Shown here: piece by piece, positions 53,169 to 61,139 of the stretch
How the letters are laid out: each line of letters starts with the position of its first letter
Numbering within the stretch: position 1 is the stretch's first letter
Source: Trebonia sp963836195
GTDB lineage: Bacteria; Actinomycetota; Actinomycetes; Streptosporangiales; Streptosporangiaceae
Length of the DNA: 64,000 nt
Reading direction: 5' to 3'
Assembly: GCA_963836195.1 (NCBI GenBank)
Contig: CAWIIX010000014.1
Span: forward strand, 1 to 64,000
The notes under the pieces: generated by a model
What the model saw: the letters and a program-made list of their open reading frames with translations, nothing else
Told to the model about the DNA's origin: nothing
Databases searched by the model: none
Program-made: the position numbers and the translations under genes

Positions 53169-54200
53169 CTACCCCAAGGCGTCGCGGCGGAGTTCGGGGA
53201 AGACCTGGCCGACCTTGCCGAGCAGGTAGTCGCCGTAGGTTCCGCTGAAGGCGCGCAAGTCCTGGCCGTCCCAGCGCCGTCGGCCGTCGTCGCCGTCGGC
53301 CGCCCGTTCGGGCAGCGGCGGCACCTCAGCTGAGAAGCCGGGGTCAAGGAAGAACGGGAACGAGAGCCGGCCGTGGCCGCTGAGGTTGCGGACCCGGTGC
53401 GGGGTCGACCGGTACCAGCCGCCGGTCAGCCGGTCCAGCATGTCGCCGATGTTGCAGACCAGCGTGCCGGGAACGGGCGGGGCGTCGATCCAGCCCTCGG
53501 GCGCGGCGACCTGCAGGCCGCCGCTGTCATCCTGGGCGAGCAGGGTAATCAGCCCGTAGTCGGTGTGCTCGCCCACTCCCCAGTCCCGGGCCTGCGGCGG
53601 CGACGGCGGGTAGTGAAAGATCCGGAACAAGATCGTCGGGTCGGCGGTGTAGCCGGTCGCGAAGTACCCCGGGTCCAGGTCCAGGCTCAGCCCCACCCCG
53701 GTCAGCACGGCCTGACCCACGGCGGTCAGCGCCTCCAGGTAGGCCAGCACCAGCGGCCGCAGCCGGGGGACCTGCCGCGGGAACAGGTTGCGGCCGTGCA
53801 GCGGCAACCCGGCCAGCACCCGCGGATCGTCGTCCGGCAGTTCCGCCCCGAAGTACAGGCCCTCCTTCAGGTCCGGCCGCCCGGAGGTGAGCTCGGCCCC
53901 AACCGGGAAGAACCCCCGCCAGGCCCGGCCGCCCCGCTCCATCGCGATCTGGAGCTTGTCCTCCAGCGGCAGGGCGAAGAACTCGGCGCTCGCGCTGGCC
54001 AGCTGGTCGAGCAGGCGGGCGGGGACGCCGTGGCCGGCTACGTAGAAGAAGCCGCGCTCGCGGCAGGCCGCCTGGATTTTCCTGGCCGCCTCAGCCCGCT
54101 CAGCCCCGGCGGCCCGCGCCGTCGTCGGCCCGTGGAGGAGCGGGCCGACGTCGATGATCGGAAGTGCCGCTGAACCATCCGCACCTGCCATGACAGCCAT
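53169..54200 (-). CDS. 2-oxoglutarate/Fe(II)-dependent dioxygenase (isopenicillin N synthase-like)
   Basis: A 343-residue enzyme. The N-terminal non-haem dioxygenase domain begins LPIIDVGPLLHGPTTARAAG and has ACRERGFFYVAGHGVPARLL. The iron ligands are His212 and Asp214 in GVGEHTDYGLITLL and His268 in RSTPHRVRN; Arg278 in GRLSFPFF binds the 2-oxoglutarate carboxylate. Everything needed for activity is present. Relatives oxidise small molecules such as gibberellins, amino acids or antibiotics; the substrate here is unknown. An alternative start is ATG 54191. Confidence 0.9.
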   Translation of the reverse strand: MAVMAGADGSAALPIIDVGPLLHGPTTARAAGAERAEAARKIQAACRERGFFYVAGHGVPARLLDQLASASAEFFALPLEDKLQIAMERGGRAWRGFFPVGAELTSGRPDLKEGLYFGAELPDDDPRVLAGLPLHGRNLFPRQVPRLRPLVLAYLEALTAVGQAVLTGVGLSLDLDPGYFATGYTADPTILFRIFHYPPSPPQARDWGVGEHTDYGLITLLAQDDSGGLQVAAPEGWIDAPPVPGTLVCNIGDMLDRLTGGWYRSTPHRVRNLSGHGRLSFPFFLDPGFSAEVPPLPERAADGDDGRRRWDGQDLRAFSGTYGDYLLGKVGQVFPELRRDALG

Positions 54201-54237
54201 CCTGCCCGATGGCCGCGGGCGCCGTCACGGTGCGCGT

Positions 54238-54300
54238 CTCACCGGCTCACGAGGGGGAGGAACACCTGGTCGACGATGGCGGTGATGGCGTGCTCGTCCC
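54238..54300 (-). pseudogene. Possible C-terminal scrap of a TetR regulator
   Basis: GDEHAITAIVDQVFLPLVSR followed by TGA reads like the last residues of a TetR-type ligand domain. Only about 20 codons are recognisable and no upstream part exists, so this is a weak call. Confidence 0.25.
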
Positions 54301-54309
54301 CGCGCTGCC

Positions 54310-54449
54310 TCGCCGCCCACGCGGCGACGACCAGCCTGACCGCGACCGACCACGGCTACGCGGTCGCCATGGCCTGGGGCGCCGGCATTCTCCTGGTCAC
54401 CGCCGCCGCGGTGGTCGTGCTGGTCAACGCGCCCAGGCTCAGCCGATGA
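54310..54449 (+). pseudogene. C-terminal remnant of an MFS exporter
   Basis: TSLTATDHGYAVAMAWGAGI and LLVTAAAVVVLVNAPRLSR form a last membrane helix and tail like those of EmrB/QacA transporters, ending at TGA 54449. The other thirteen helices are missing. Its end overlaps the methyltransferase stop on the other strand by 11 bases. The adjoining TetR-like scrap suggests that a regulator-exporter pair was deleted here. Confidence 0.5.
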
Positions 54450-55185
54450 GCAGGCGAAGGCCAAGGTCGGCCGCGTCGAGATCGACGAGGTCGCGGTTGC
54501 GTTCGGCCCACCGGCCGGAGGCGATGTCGTCGCCGAGGTCGCGCACCGCCCGCCGCTCGACCTCGGGTCCGACCCGGTTCCAGACGGACATTCCCCGACG
54601 CACCTGGGCGTCCAGGTAGGCCTCGGGCCGACGCCAGTAGGCCTCGAAGAAACCGTCAACGCAGTCCCAGGGGATAATCACCGGCTCCACCCGGGCGTCG
54701 ATCGCGCGGGCCTGCTCGGTCAGCGACGGCCGGCCGACGAGAAAGCCGGCCACCTCGGGCAGGTAGTCGCGGGTCAGCCAGAACCGGTGAAGCCAGCCGG
54801 CTTCGGTGCTGTCGTGCGTGAACACCACCACCCGGCGGGCCACCCGCCGCATCTCGCGCAGTCCGGCGAGGGGGTCGGGCCAATGGTGAACGGTGGCGAA
54901 GGCCATCGCGGCGTCGAAGGACTGGTCGTCGAACGGGAGGCTCTGCGCGTCGGCCGTCACGCACGGCGCTGCGCCGGCCGGGCGCTGCGCGCGCATGACC
55001 GCCGACGGTTCCACCGCGAGGACGTCGCGGTCGGGGGGCTCGTAGGAGCCGGTCCCGGCCCCGACATTCAGCACCGTCCGCGCGTCGCCGAGCGCCGCCC
55101 AGACCTGCGCGGCGATCCTTGGCTCGGTGCACCGCGTGACCGCGTAAGTGCTCCCGATGGTGTCGTACAACTGCCCGCTGGACAT
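54439..55185 (-). CDS. Class I SAM-dependent methyltransferase
   Basis: A 248-residue enzyme with the methyltransferase-11 pattern: YDTIGSTYAVTRCTEPRIAA, the SAM loop TVLNVGAGTGSYEPPDRDVL, acidic LAVEPSAVMRAQRP, and AQSLPFDDQSFDAAMAFATV. HHWPDPLAGLREMRRVARRV follows as expected. ATG 55185 has GGAAGG about 7 bases upstream. It is divergent from the MerR gene at 55361, with a nested dyad in between, so MerR may control it. The acceptor is unknown. Confidence 0.88.
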   Translation of the reverse strand: MSSGQLYDTIGSTYAVTRCTEPRIAAQVWAALGDARTVLNVGAGTGSYEPPDRDVLAVEPSAVMRAQRPAGAAPCVTADAQSLPFDDQSFDAAMAFATVHHWPDPLAGLREMRRVARRVVVFTHDSTEAGWLHRFWLTRDYLPEVAGFLVGRPSLTEQARAIDARVEPVIIPWDCVDGFFEAYWRRPEAYLDAQVRRGMSVWNRVGPEVERRAVRDLGDDIASGRWAERNRDLVDLDAADLGLRLLIG

Positions 55186-55235
55186 GTCGCTGCCTTCCCA
55201 GTCGGTCGGTCTCACCCTGGACATAGCGCAAAGAT

Positions 55236-55263
55236 ATATCGAAGCGATACATCGGCACGATAT
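55236..55263. promoter_or_regulatory. 28-base nested dyad between methyltransferase and MerR genes
   Basis: ATATCG-N3-CGAT-AC-ATCG-N3-CGATAT: outer arms 55236-55241 and 55258-55263 and inner arms 55245-55248 and 55251-55254 share one centre. It lies 50 bases before the methyltransferase start and 98 before the MerR start. A second possible MerR-type site, CCTC-N9-GAGG, is at about 55328-55344. Confidence 0.55.
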
Positions 55264-55360
55264 GCCCTGAACGCTCCGCAGGGCAAGGCCTCCTCGCGCC
55301 CGCAAGCGAGAACGACGCAGGACTTGACCCTCTAGCAGGTGGAGGCGCAAGGGTGGGGGC

Positions 55361-56296
55361 ATGGACAGCGACGGCGGCAGGCTCTACTCGATCGGCGACC
55401 TCGCCCGGCGCACCGGGCTGGCGGTCAGGACGATCCGGTTCTACTCCGATGGCGGGATCGTGGCGCTCGCTGGCCGCAGCCCGGCCGGCCACCGGCTTTA
55501 CGACGCTGGCGCAGTTGCCCGCCTGGACCTAGTGCGGACGCTACGCGAACTGGACGTGGACCTGCCCACCATCCGGAAGGTCCTCGATCGGGAGGTATCG
55601 CTTCCCGCCGTCGCCGCAGCGCACGCCGAGGCGCTGGACGTGCAGATCCGCATCCTGCGGCTCCGGCGCGCGGTGCTGACGGCGGCGGCCAGGCACGGTT
55701 CAACCCCGGAGGAGATGGATCTCATGCACAAGCTGGCCCGGCTGTCGCAGGACGAGCGTCAGCGCCTGATCGGCGACTTCCTCGACGCCGTCTTCGGCCG
55801 ACAGGACGCCGAGCCCGCATTCGCGGGCATCAGGCGCTCGATGACCCCCGAGCTGCCCGACGACCCCGAGGCCGAGCAGGTTCAGGCGTGGGCGGAGCTG
55901 GCCGAACTGTCGCAGGACCCGGACTTCCGTGCCAGCATGCGCCGGATGGCCACGGACGAGGCGGCCGAGCGCGGTCCGGAGAGCGCCCCGGTCCTGCGCC
56001 GCGGCCTGATCGCGGTGGTCCGCGACCAGGCGAGCCCGGCCCTCGCCGCCCGCATCGAGCCGGACTCGCCGCAGGCGTCCCCGGTCGTCGCGGCGCTGAC
56101 GGCGCACTACGCGCAGGTCAGGTGCCACGACGACGACGCCGGGCTCCGGCGGGAACTGCTCGCGCGGCTGGAGTCCGTGAACGACCCCCGCCGAGAGCGG
56201 TACCTCACGCTCCTCGCGGTGATCAACGGCTGGCCGGCCCCGGACAGCCTGGCGCCGGTGCTCGACTGGTCCACCCGGGCCCTGGCCGCGAACTGA
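55361..56296 (+). CDS. MerR-family transcriptional regulator
   Basis: A 311-residue regulator. The MerR winged helix-turn-helix is RLYSIGDLARRTGLAVRTIR, FYSDGGIVALAGRSPAGHRL and YDAGAVARLDLVRTLRELDV, followed by a coiled-coil dimerisation helix (AEALDVQIRILRLRRAVLTA). The remaining 190 residues form an unassigned effector domain, much longer than in metal-sensing MerR proteins, and with no Cys cluster. It probably senses an organic compound. It is divergent from the methyltransferase gene and is followed by the PadR operon. Confidence 0.9.
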   Translation: MDSDGGRLYSIGDLARRTGLAVRTIRFYSDGGIVALAGRSPAGHRLYDAGAVARLDLVRTLRELDVDLPTIRKVLDREVSLPAVAAAHAEALDVQIRILRLRRAVLTAAARHGSTPEEMDLMHKLARLSQDERQRLIGDFLDAVFGRQDAEPAFAGIRRSMTPELPDDPEAEQVQAWAELAELSQDPDFRASMRRMATDEAAERGPESAPVLRRGLIAVVRDQASPALAARIEPDSPQASPVVAALTAHYAQVRCHDDDAGLRRELLARLESVNDPRRERYLTLLAVINGWPAPDSLAPVLDWSTRALAAN

Positions 56297-56339
56297 GTCG
56301 ACCGCCAGATCAAACGAAGAGATTTCTCGTAACTACTTA

Positions 56340-56370
56340 CCGGGAGAATACTCTTGGAGTATTCTCCCGG
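56340..56370. promoter_or_regulatory. Perfect 31-base palindrome at the padR start (operator)
   Basis: CCGGGAGAATACTC at 56340-56353, TTG, and the exact complement at 56357-56370, ending 2 bases before the padR ATG. Being so close to the start it would block both transcription and ribosome access. It is the cleanest operator in the window, and most likely binds PadR. Confidence 0.8.
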
Positions 56371-56372
56371 TT

Positions 56373-56897
56373 ATGAGTGTTCCGCTGACGTTGCTTGGCC
56401 TGCTTGAGCGCGGGCCGAGTCACGGGTATGACCTGAAGCGCGACTACGACGCGTACTTCGGCCTCGGCAAGCCGCTGCGCTACAGCCAGGTCTACGCGAC
56501 CCTGTCCCGGCTGGCCAGGGACGGGAAGGCGGTCGCCGGACCGGTCGAGCAGGAGGCCGGGCCGGAACGCCGCCGGTACGTGATCACCGCCGACGGCGTC
56601 GCCGAGGTGGACCGGTGGCTGGCCGAGCCGGCCCCGCCGGAGCCCGACCTGCAGAGCGAGCTGTTCGCCAAGGTGGTGCTGGCGCTGATGCTCGACCGGC
56701 CGGCCGACGGCTACCTGGACGCACAGCGGGCGGCGCATCTGCAGCGGATGCGCGAGCTCACCGACATGAAGCGAGCGGGCGATCCGGTCGGCGTGCTGCT
56801 GGCCGATCACTCGCTCTATCGACTGGAGGCTGACCTGCGATGGATCGACCACACGGCGGCTCGGCTGGACCTGCTCTCACGGGCGGTGCGCCGGTGA
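56373..56897 (+). CDS. PadR-family transcriptional repressor
   Basis: A 174-residue regulator. The winged helix is LTLLGLLERGPSHGYDLKRD, YSQVYATLSRLARDGKAVAG, GPERRRYVITADGVAEVDRW, and the C-terminal helical domain has FAKVVLALMLDRPADGYLDA. It is the first gene of an operon with an ABC ATPase and an FtsX-type permease, and its own start is covered by a perfect palindrome. The usual model is that PadR represses the exporter until a drug-like ligand binds. Confidence 0.93.
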   Translation: MSVPLTLLGLLERGPSHGYDLKRDYDAYFGLGKPLRYSQVYATLSRLARDGKAVAGPVEQEAGPERRRYVITADGVAEVDRWLAEPAPPEPDLQSELFAKVVLALMLDRPADGYLDAQRAAHLQRMRELTDMKRAGDPVGVLLADHSLYRLEADLRWIDHTAARLDLLSRAVRR

Positions 56898-57592
56898 CCG
56901 CCGGCCTGGGTGCCGCCACGATCATCGAGGCGCGGGACCTGTCCCTTTCCTTCGGCAGCACGCCCGCCCTGCGGGGCGCCTCGCTGAGCGTCCGGCGGGG
57001 CGAGATCGTCGCGGTCATGGGGCCGAGCGGGTCGGGCAAGTCCACTCTGCTGCACTGCCTGGCCGGCATCCTGGTGCCCGACCAGGGCGAGGTGTCCTAT
57101 GGCGGGCAGCGGCTTGACCGGCTCAGCGACGACCGGCGTAGCGCGCTGCGACGCGACCGGTTCGGGTTCGTGTTCCAGTCCGGTCAGCTCGTCCCCGAGC
57201 TGACGGCGGAGGAGAACGTCGCGCTGCCCCTGCTGCTGTCGGGAACCCGCCGGGGCCAGGCGATGACGGCGGCGAGGAAGTGGTTCGCCGCGCTCGGCCT
57301 GGACGGGCTTGAGCAGCGGCGGTCCGGTGAGCTGTCGGGCGGGCAGGCGCAGCGCGTCGCGCTGGCCCGCGGCCTGGTCACCGAGCCGGAGGTGCTGTTC
57401 GCGGATGAGCCGACCGGGTCGCTCGACTCGGTCTCCGGTGAGCTGGTGATGGACCTGCTCACCGCCGCCGTCGGCGAGCACGGCACGACCGTCGTGCTGG
57501 TTACCCACGACGCCCGGGTCGCCGCCTACGCCGACCGCGAGGTCGTCGTCAGGGACGGCAAGGTCAGCACGCTGACCGGGGCCAAGCCGTGA
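56894..57592 (+). CDS. ABC transporter ATP-binding protein (MacB/LolD type)
   Basis: A 232-residue ATPase. Walker A is VMGPSGSGKSTLLHCLAGIL, the Q-loop FVFQSGQLVPELTAEENV, the signature ELSGGQAQRVALARGL, Walker B VLFADEPTGSLDSVSG and the H-loop VLVTHDARVAAYAD. It starts at GTG 56894, overlapping the padR stop (GTGA). It energises the large FtsX-domain permease that follows. Such systems use mechanotransmission to export peptides, antibiotics or lipoproteins. Confidence 0.95.
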   Translation: MTAGLGAATIIEARDLSLSFGSTPALRGASLSVRRGEIVAVMGPSGSGKSTLLHCLAGILVPDQGEVSYGGQRLDRLSDDRRSALRRDRFGFVFQSGQLVPELTAEENVALPLLLSGTRRGQAMTAARKWFAALGLDGLEQRRSGELSGGQAQRVALARGLVTEPEVLFADEPTGSLDSVSGELVMDLLTAAVGEHGTTVVLVTHDARVAAYADREVVVRDGKVSTLTGAKP

Positions 57593-59982
57593 TCGGGGTC
57601 GGGCTCCGGCTGGTGTTCAGCGGCGGCCGGGAGGCGGTCACCCGGCTGATGGTGCTCGCCATCGCGGTCGGCCTCGGCGTCGGCCTGCTGCTGACCGCGC
57701 TGGCCGCGACCAACGCGGTCACGGCCTGGAGCAGCCGCCACGCCTGGCAGTGGACTGGCACGGCCTACGTGCCGGCCGGCCCGACGGCGGGCGTCGCCCC
57801 GCTGTGGTGGCACCCGAGCGGCGACACCTTCGACGGTCAGCAGATCACCCGCTTCGACGTGGCCGCCACCGGCGCCTCGTCCCCGGTGCCGCCGGGCATC
57901 GCCCGCGACCCGGCGCCGGGTCAGTACTACGCCTCGCCCGCGCTCGCCGCGCTGCTGAGCAGCACCCCGGCCGACCAGCTGGCCGACCGCTACCCGGGCC
58001 GGCTGGCGGGCACGATCGGCGATGCCGCCCTGCCGTCGCCGAACTCGCTGGTGCTGATCGTCGGGCGCACCCCGGCTCAACTGGCGGCAACGCCCGACAG
58101 CGTCCGGGTCACGTCGATCGCCACCACGGTGCCGGGTGACACGAGGCGGATTGTGAACCCCGACGGGCTGCCCTACAGCCCGCCCAACGGGGAAATCCCG
58201 CCGAGTACGAGCGACCTCATCCTGTCCGTGGTGGCTCTGGCCATACTCGCCCCGGTGCTGATCTTCATCGCCACCGCCACCCGGCTGTCGGCCGCCCGCC
58301 GCGAGCAGCGGTTCGCGGCGATGCGACTGGTCGGCGCGACCCGCAAACAGGTCTCGGTGCTGGCCGCGGTGGAGTCGACGGTGGCCGCCACGCTGGGGGT
58401 GGCGCTCGGCTTCGGGATCTTCTTCCTGCTGCGCGCCCCGGTCGCGAGTCTCTCGTTCATCGGCGAGCCGTTCTTCCCGGCCGAACTGACGCTCAGCCCG
58501 GCCGACATTCTCCTGGTCGCGATCGGCGTGCCGGCCGCGGCGGCGGTGGCGGCCCGGCTGGCGCTGCGCCGGGTGCACATCTCCCCGCTCGGCGTCGCCC
58601 GCCGGACGACGCCGAAGCCGCCGCGGGCCTGGCGGGTGCTGCCGCTGCTGGCCGGCTTCGCCGACCTCGGCTACTTCGTGGTCAACGGCAAGCCGGTCAG
58701 CCCTTCCACCCAGGTCAAGGCGTTCGTGCCCGGCTACCTGCTGATCATCGTCGGCCTGGTCATCGCGGGCCCGTGGCTCACCATGGTCGCCGCCCGGGTG
58801 ATGGCCCGGCTGGCCAACCGCCCGGCCACGCTGATCGCCGCCCGTCGCCTGGCGGACGACCCGAGGGCCGCCTTCCGCGCCGTCAGCGGCCTGGTGCTCG
58901 CCCTGCTCATCACCACCGCTGCGGTAGTGGCCATCGCCACCCAGGACACCAAGAACCAGACCAGGTTCGGCAGCGGGGCGGTGGTCAACATGCTGACCAG
59001 CCAGCTCGCGGACCAGCAGCCCAGCGGCAACGGCCGGACCGTCAACGTCCAGAACGTCAACGGCCAGACCGTCAACGGCCAGACCGGGGCGGCCACGACC
59101 GGGGTGGGGCCGGCCGCGTCGGTCGCGCCGCTCACCGCGCAACTGCGGGCGATTGCCGGCGTCCAGGGCGTGGTCGTGGTCCGCGCGGACCCGGGGCTTT
59201 CGATTCCCGGGACATTCCAGGGCCTGGGCGAGAACGGGGACGGGACCGCCAGCCCCGTTTCGGCCGGCGCGATCTCCTGCCTGCAGCTCGCGACCATGCC
59301 CGCCCTCGGCCGCTGCCCGGCCGGGGCGACCGCGGCGGCGTTCCCCGAACAGGGGTACAACGGGCCCCTGTTCGGATTCTGGAACCTCAGCAGCTTCGTC
59401 TGGCCGGCCGTGAACATCACCGCCAACAGACTGGACGGCCTCGGGGTGGACGCCGTCAACGTCGGGACGACCGGCTCGCTGCCAGCAGTGGAACGAGCAA
59501 GGACGGTGCTTGAGAACGCGTACCCGGACGCCATGCTCAACGCGCCGTCGACCATCGGCGACCTGATCGAGAAGGACAACTCCACCAACAACGACTACCA
59601 GCAGCTCGCGAACGTGGTGATCCTGGTCAGCCTGGCGATCGCGGGGTGCACGCTCGCGGCCGGGATCGCGGCCGGGCTGGCCGACCGCAAGCGCCCGTTC
59701 AGCCTGCTCCGGCTCACCGGTGCCCGGCTGTCCACGCTGCAGAGGGTCGTCGCCCTCGAGGGTGCCGTCCCGCTGCTCGCGGTCGCCGTGGTCGCGATCG
59801 GCACCGGGTTCGGCGGCGCCGCCATGAACGCCGCGTTGCAGCAGGGGCACCCGATCGCGGCCCCCGGCCTCGCCTACTACGTCATCACCGCAGGCGGGAT
59901 CCTGGTGGCGCTCGGCATCATCGCGGCCACCTTCCCGCTGCTCGCCCGGATCACCGGACCCGAGGCGGCGAGAAACGAGTAA
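57589..59982 (+). CDS. FtsX-domain ABC transporter permease
   Basis: A 797-residue membrane protein. An N-terminal helix (LMVLAIAVGLGVGLLLTALA) and a large outside loop precede an FtsX core with VVALAILAPVLIFIATATRL and RREQRFAAMRLVGATRKQVS, the coupling-helix motif. A middle pair of helices (LLIIVGLVIAGPWLTMVAAR) and a second FtsX core (VILVSLAIAGCTLAAGIAAG, KRPFSLLRLTGARLSTLQRV) follow. The outside domain between them carries an NGRTVNVQNVNGQTVNGQTG repeat. It starts at GTG 57589, overlapping the ATPase stop. The frame is unbroken. Confidence 0.92.
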   Translation: MIGVGLRLVFSGGREAVTRLMVLAIAVGLGVGLLLTALAATNAVTAWSSRHAWQWTGTAYVPAGPTAGVAPLWWHPSGDTFDGQQITRFDVAATGASSPVPPGIARDPAPGQYYASPALAALLSSTPADQLADRYPGRLAGTIGDAALPSPNSLVLIVGRTPAQLAATPDSVRVTSIATTVPGDTRRIVNPDGLPYSPPNGEIPPSTSDLILSVVALAILAPVLIFIATATRLSAARREQRFAAMRLVGATRKQVSVLAAVESTVAATLGVALGFGIFFLLRAPVASLSFIGEPFFPAELTLSPADILLVAIGVPAAAAVAARLALRRVHISPLGVARRTTPKPPRAWRVLPLLAGFADLGYFVVNGKPVSPSTQVKAFVPGYLLIIVGLVIAGPWLTMVAARVMARLANRPATLIAARRLADDPRAAFRAVSGLVLALLITTAAVVAIATQDTKNQTRFGSGAVVNMLTSQLADQQPSGNGRTVNVQNVNGQTVNGQTGAATTGVGPAASVAPLTAQLRAIAGVQGVVVVRADPGLSIPGTFQGLGENGDGTASPVSAGAISCLQLATMPALGRCPAGATAAAFPEQGYNGPLFGFWNLSSFVWPAVNITANRLDGLGVDAVNVGTTGSLPAVERARTVLENAYPDAMLNAPSTIGDLIEKDNSTNNDYQQLANVVILVSLAIAGCTLAAGIAAGLADRKRPFSLLRLTGARLSTLQRVVALEGAVPLLAVAVVAIGTGFGGAAMNAALQQGHPIAAPGLAYYVITAGGILVALGIIAATFPLLARITGPEAARNE

Positions 59983-59989
59983 CCGTGAC

Positions 59990-60120
59990 TCGGCGAGCTG
60001 GTGGGCGTAGTTCCGCTGGGACCGGACCGCGGTCGGGTCGGCGATCGGCTCGACGCCGGGTCCGGCCGCGAACGAGCTTCCCAGCGCGGCGATGAGCTGA
60101 TCCGGGACCGGTGACGCCAT
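59990..60120 (-). pseudogene. Possible 5' fragment of an unidentified gene
   Basis: On the minus strand MASPVPDQLIAALGSSFAAG begins at ATG 60120 and goes on PGVEPIADPTAVRSQRNYAH. It looks like a real protein N-terminus, but after about 43 residues it runs into the shadow of the permease gene. Either a fragment or chance. Confidence 0.25.
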
Positions 60121-60145
60121 GCCTTGTCCTCCCCACCTTGCCAGA

Positions 60146-60240
60146 TTAGAATCCAAGTCTATTACTTGGGGTCAAGCTTGGTCCCGTGCACATCTTATCT
60201 GGCGTGTTACTTTGCGTATCTAAATGAAGTTAGATTCTAG
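60146..60240. promoter_or_regulatory. Cluster of short palindromes upstream of the amidohydrolase gene
   Basis: CCAAGT-CTATT-ACTTGG (60153-60169) has perfect 6-base arms. TAGAATC at 60147-60153 is complementary to GATTCTA at 60233-60239, and TAGATTCTA there is itself a palindrome. This less GC-rich 120-base region is probably the promoter and operator of the 60263-63320 genes. Confidence 0.45.
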
Positions 60241-60262
60241 TAACCAGGGAAGGACTTCAGGC

Positions 60263-61129
60263 ATGCCGATGCCAGCTGGTCTGCCGGTGTTCGACACGAT
60301 GATCGGGTTCCCGCACGAGGGGTTCGAGCAGTACGACTTCATCCGTCGGCAGACGCGCGACAAGGGCTCGCTTGAGGAGATGCAGTTCCCAGCCGAGTAC
60401 ATGTTCAAGAACGTGCCCAAGGACCTGCCGACCTCGGAACCGGTCGCGGTGACGCTGCACGAGATGGACCGCTTCAACATCACCAAGGCCCTGATCGGCG
60501 TGTCCGACGCCACCTCGAAGCTAGCTCTCAAGCGGCATCCCGACCGGTTCGTCGCCTCGGGCGCGGTGACCGACCCGAACGATGTCTCGGGCAGCGTCCG
60601 GGCGATCAGGCAGGAGTACGAGGAGTACGGCATCCGGGCGACCTCGGTCTTCCCGGCCGGGACCTTCCCGCAGGTCGCGATCGACGACCCGAAGATGTAC
60701 CCGGTGTACCAGACGTGCGTCGACCTCGGCATCCCGATCTTCGTCTGCGCCGGCGTCCCGGGCCCGCGGCTGAAGTACGCGCCGCAGGAGGTCGCCAGGA
60801 TCGACACCGTGATGTACGACTTCCCGGAGCTCGTCTTCATCACGCGCCACGGGTGTGAACCCTGGGAGCAACTGGCGTGCAAGCTCATGCTCAAGTGGCC
60901 GAACCTGTACTACTCGACCTCTGCCTTCGCCCCCAAGTACTACCCGGAGGCGGTCATCAAGTACGCGAACTCCCGCGGCGCGGACAAGATCATCTACGGC
61001 GGCTACTTCCCGATGGGGCTGTCACTGGAGCGGATCTTCCGTGACATGCCGGCCGTGCCGTTCCGGGACGAGGTCTGGCCCAAGTTCCTCTACCAGAACG
61101 CGGCCCGCGTTCTGAAAATTGACGACTGA
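60263..61129 (+). CDS. Amidohydrolase-family (TIM-barrel) metal-dependent hydrolase
   Basis: A 288-residue amidohydrolase-2 protein of the ACMSD-like group. PVFDTMIGFPHEGFEQYDFI is where the usual N-terminal H-x-H metal motif stands, but I do not see an intact HxH. Later motifs are DRFVASGAVTDPNDVSGSVR, YPVYQTCVDLGIPIFVCAGV, LVFITRHGCEPWEQLACKLM with the conserved His, and ADKIIYGGYFPMGLSLERIF, where a family Asp/Ser is replaced. It could be a decarboxylase or hydrolase with an altered metal site. ATG 60263 has GAAGGA 10 bases upstream. It is followed at once by the fused dehydrogenase. Confidence 0.8.
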   Translation: MPMPAGLPVFDTMIGFPHEGFEQYDFIRRQTRDKGSLEEMQFPAEYMFKNVPKDLPTSEPVAVTLHEMDRFNITKALIGVSDATSKLALKRHPDRFVASGAVTDPNDVSGSVRAIRQEYEEYGIRATSVFPAGTFPQVAIDDPKMYPVYQTCVDLGIPIFVCAGVPGPRLKYAPQEVARIDTVMYDFPELVFITRHGCEPWEQLACKLMLKWPNLYYSTSAFAPKYYPEAVIKYANSRGADKIIYGGYFPMGLSLERIFRDMPAVPFRDEVWPKFLYQNAARVLKIDD

Positions 61130-61139
61130 CGGCGCCCCC

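Noticed and set aside
57526..60156. An 876-codon minus-strand frame under the ABC-FtsX genes
   Set aside because: It is rich in Arg, Gly, Asp and Gln as expected from the complement of GC-rich coding sequence, and covers two genes with clear motifs. Only its first 43 codons, beyond the permease, could be real.
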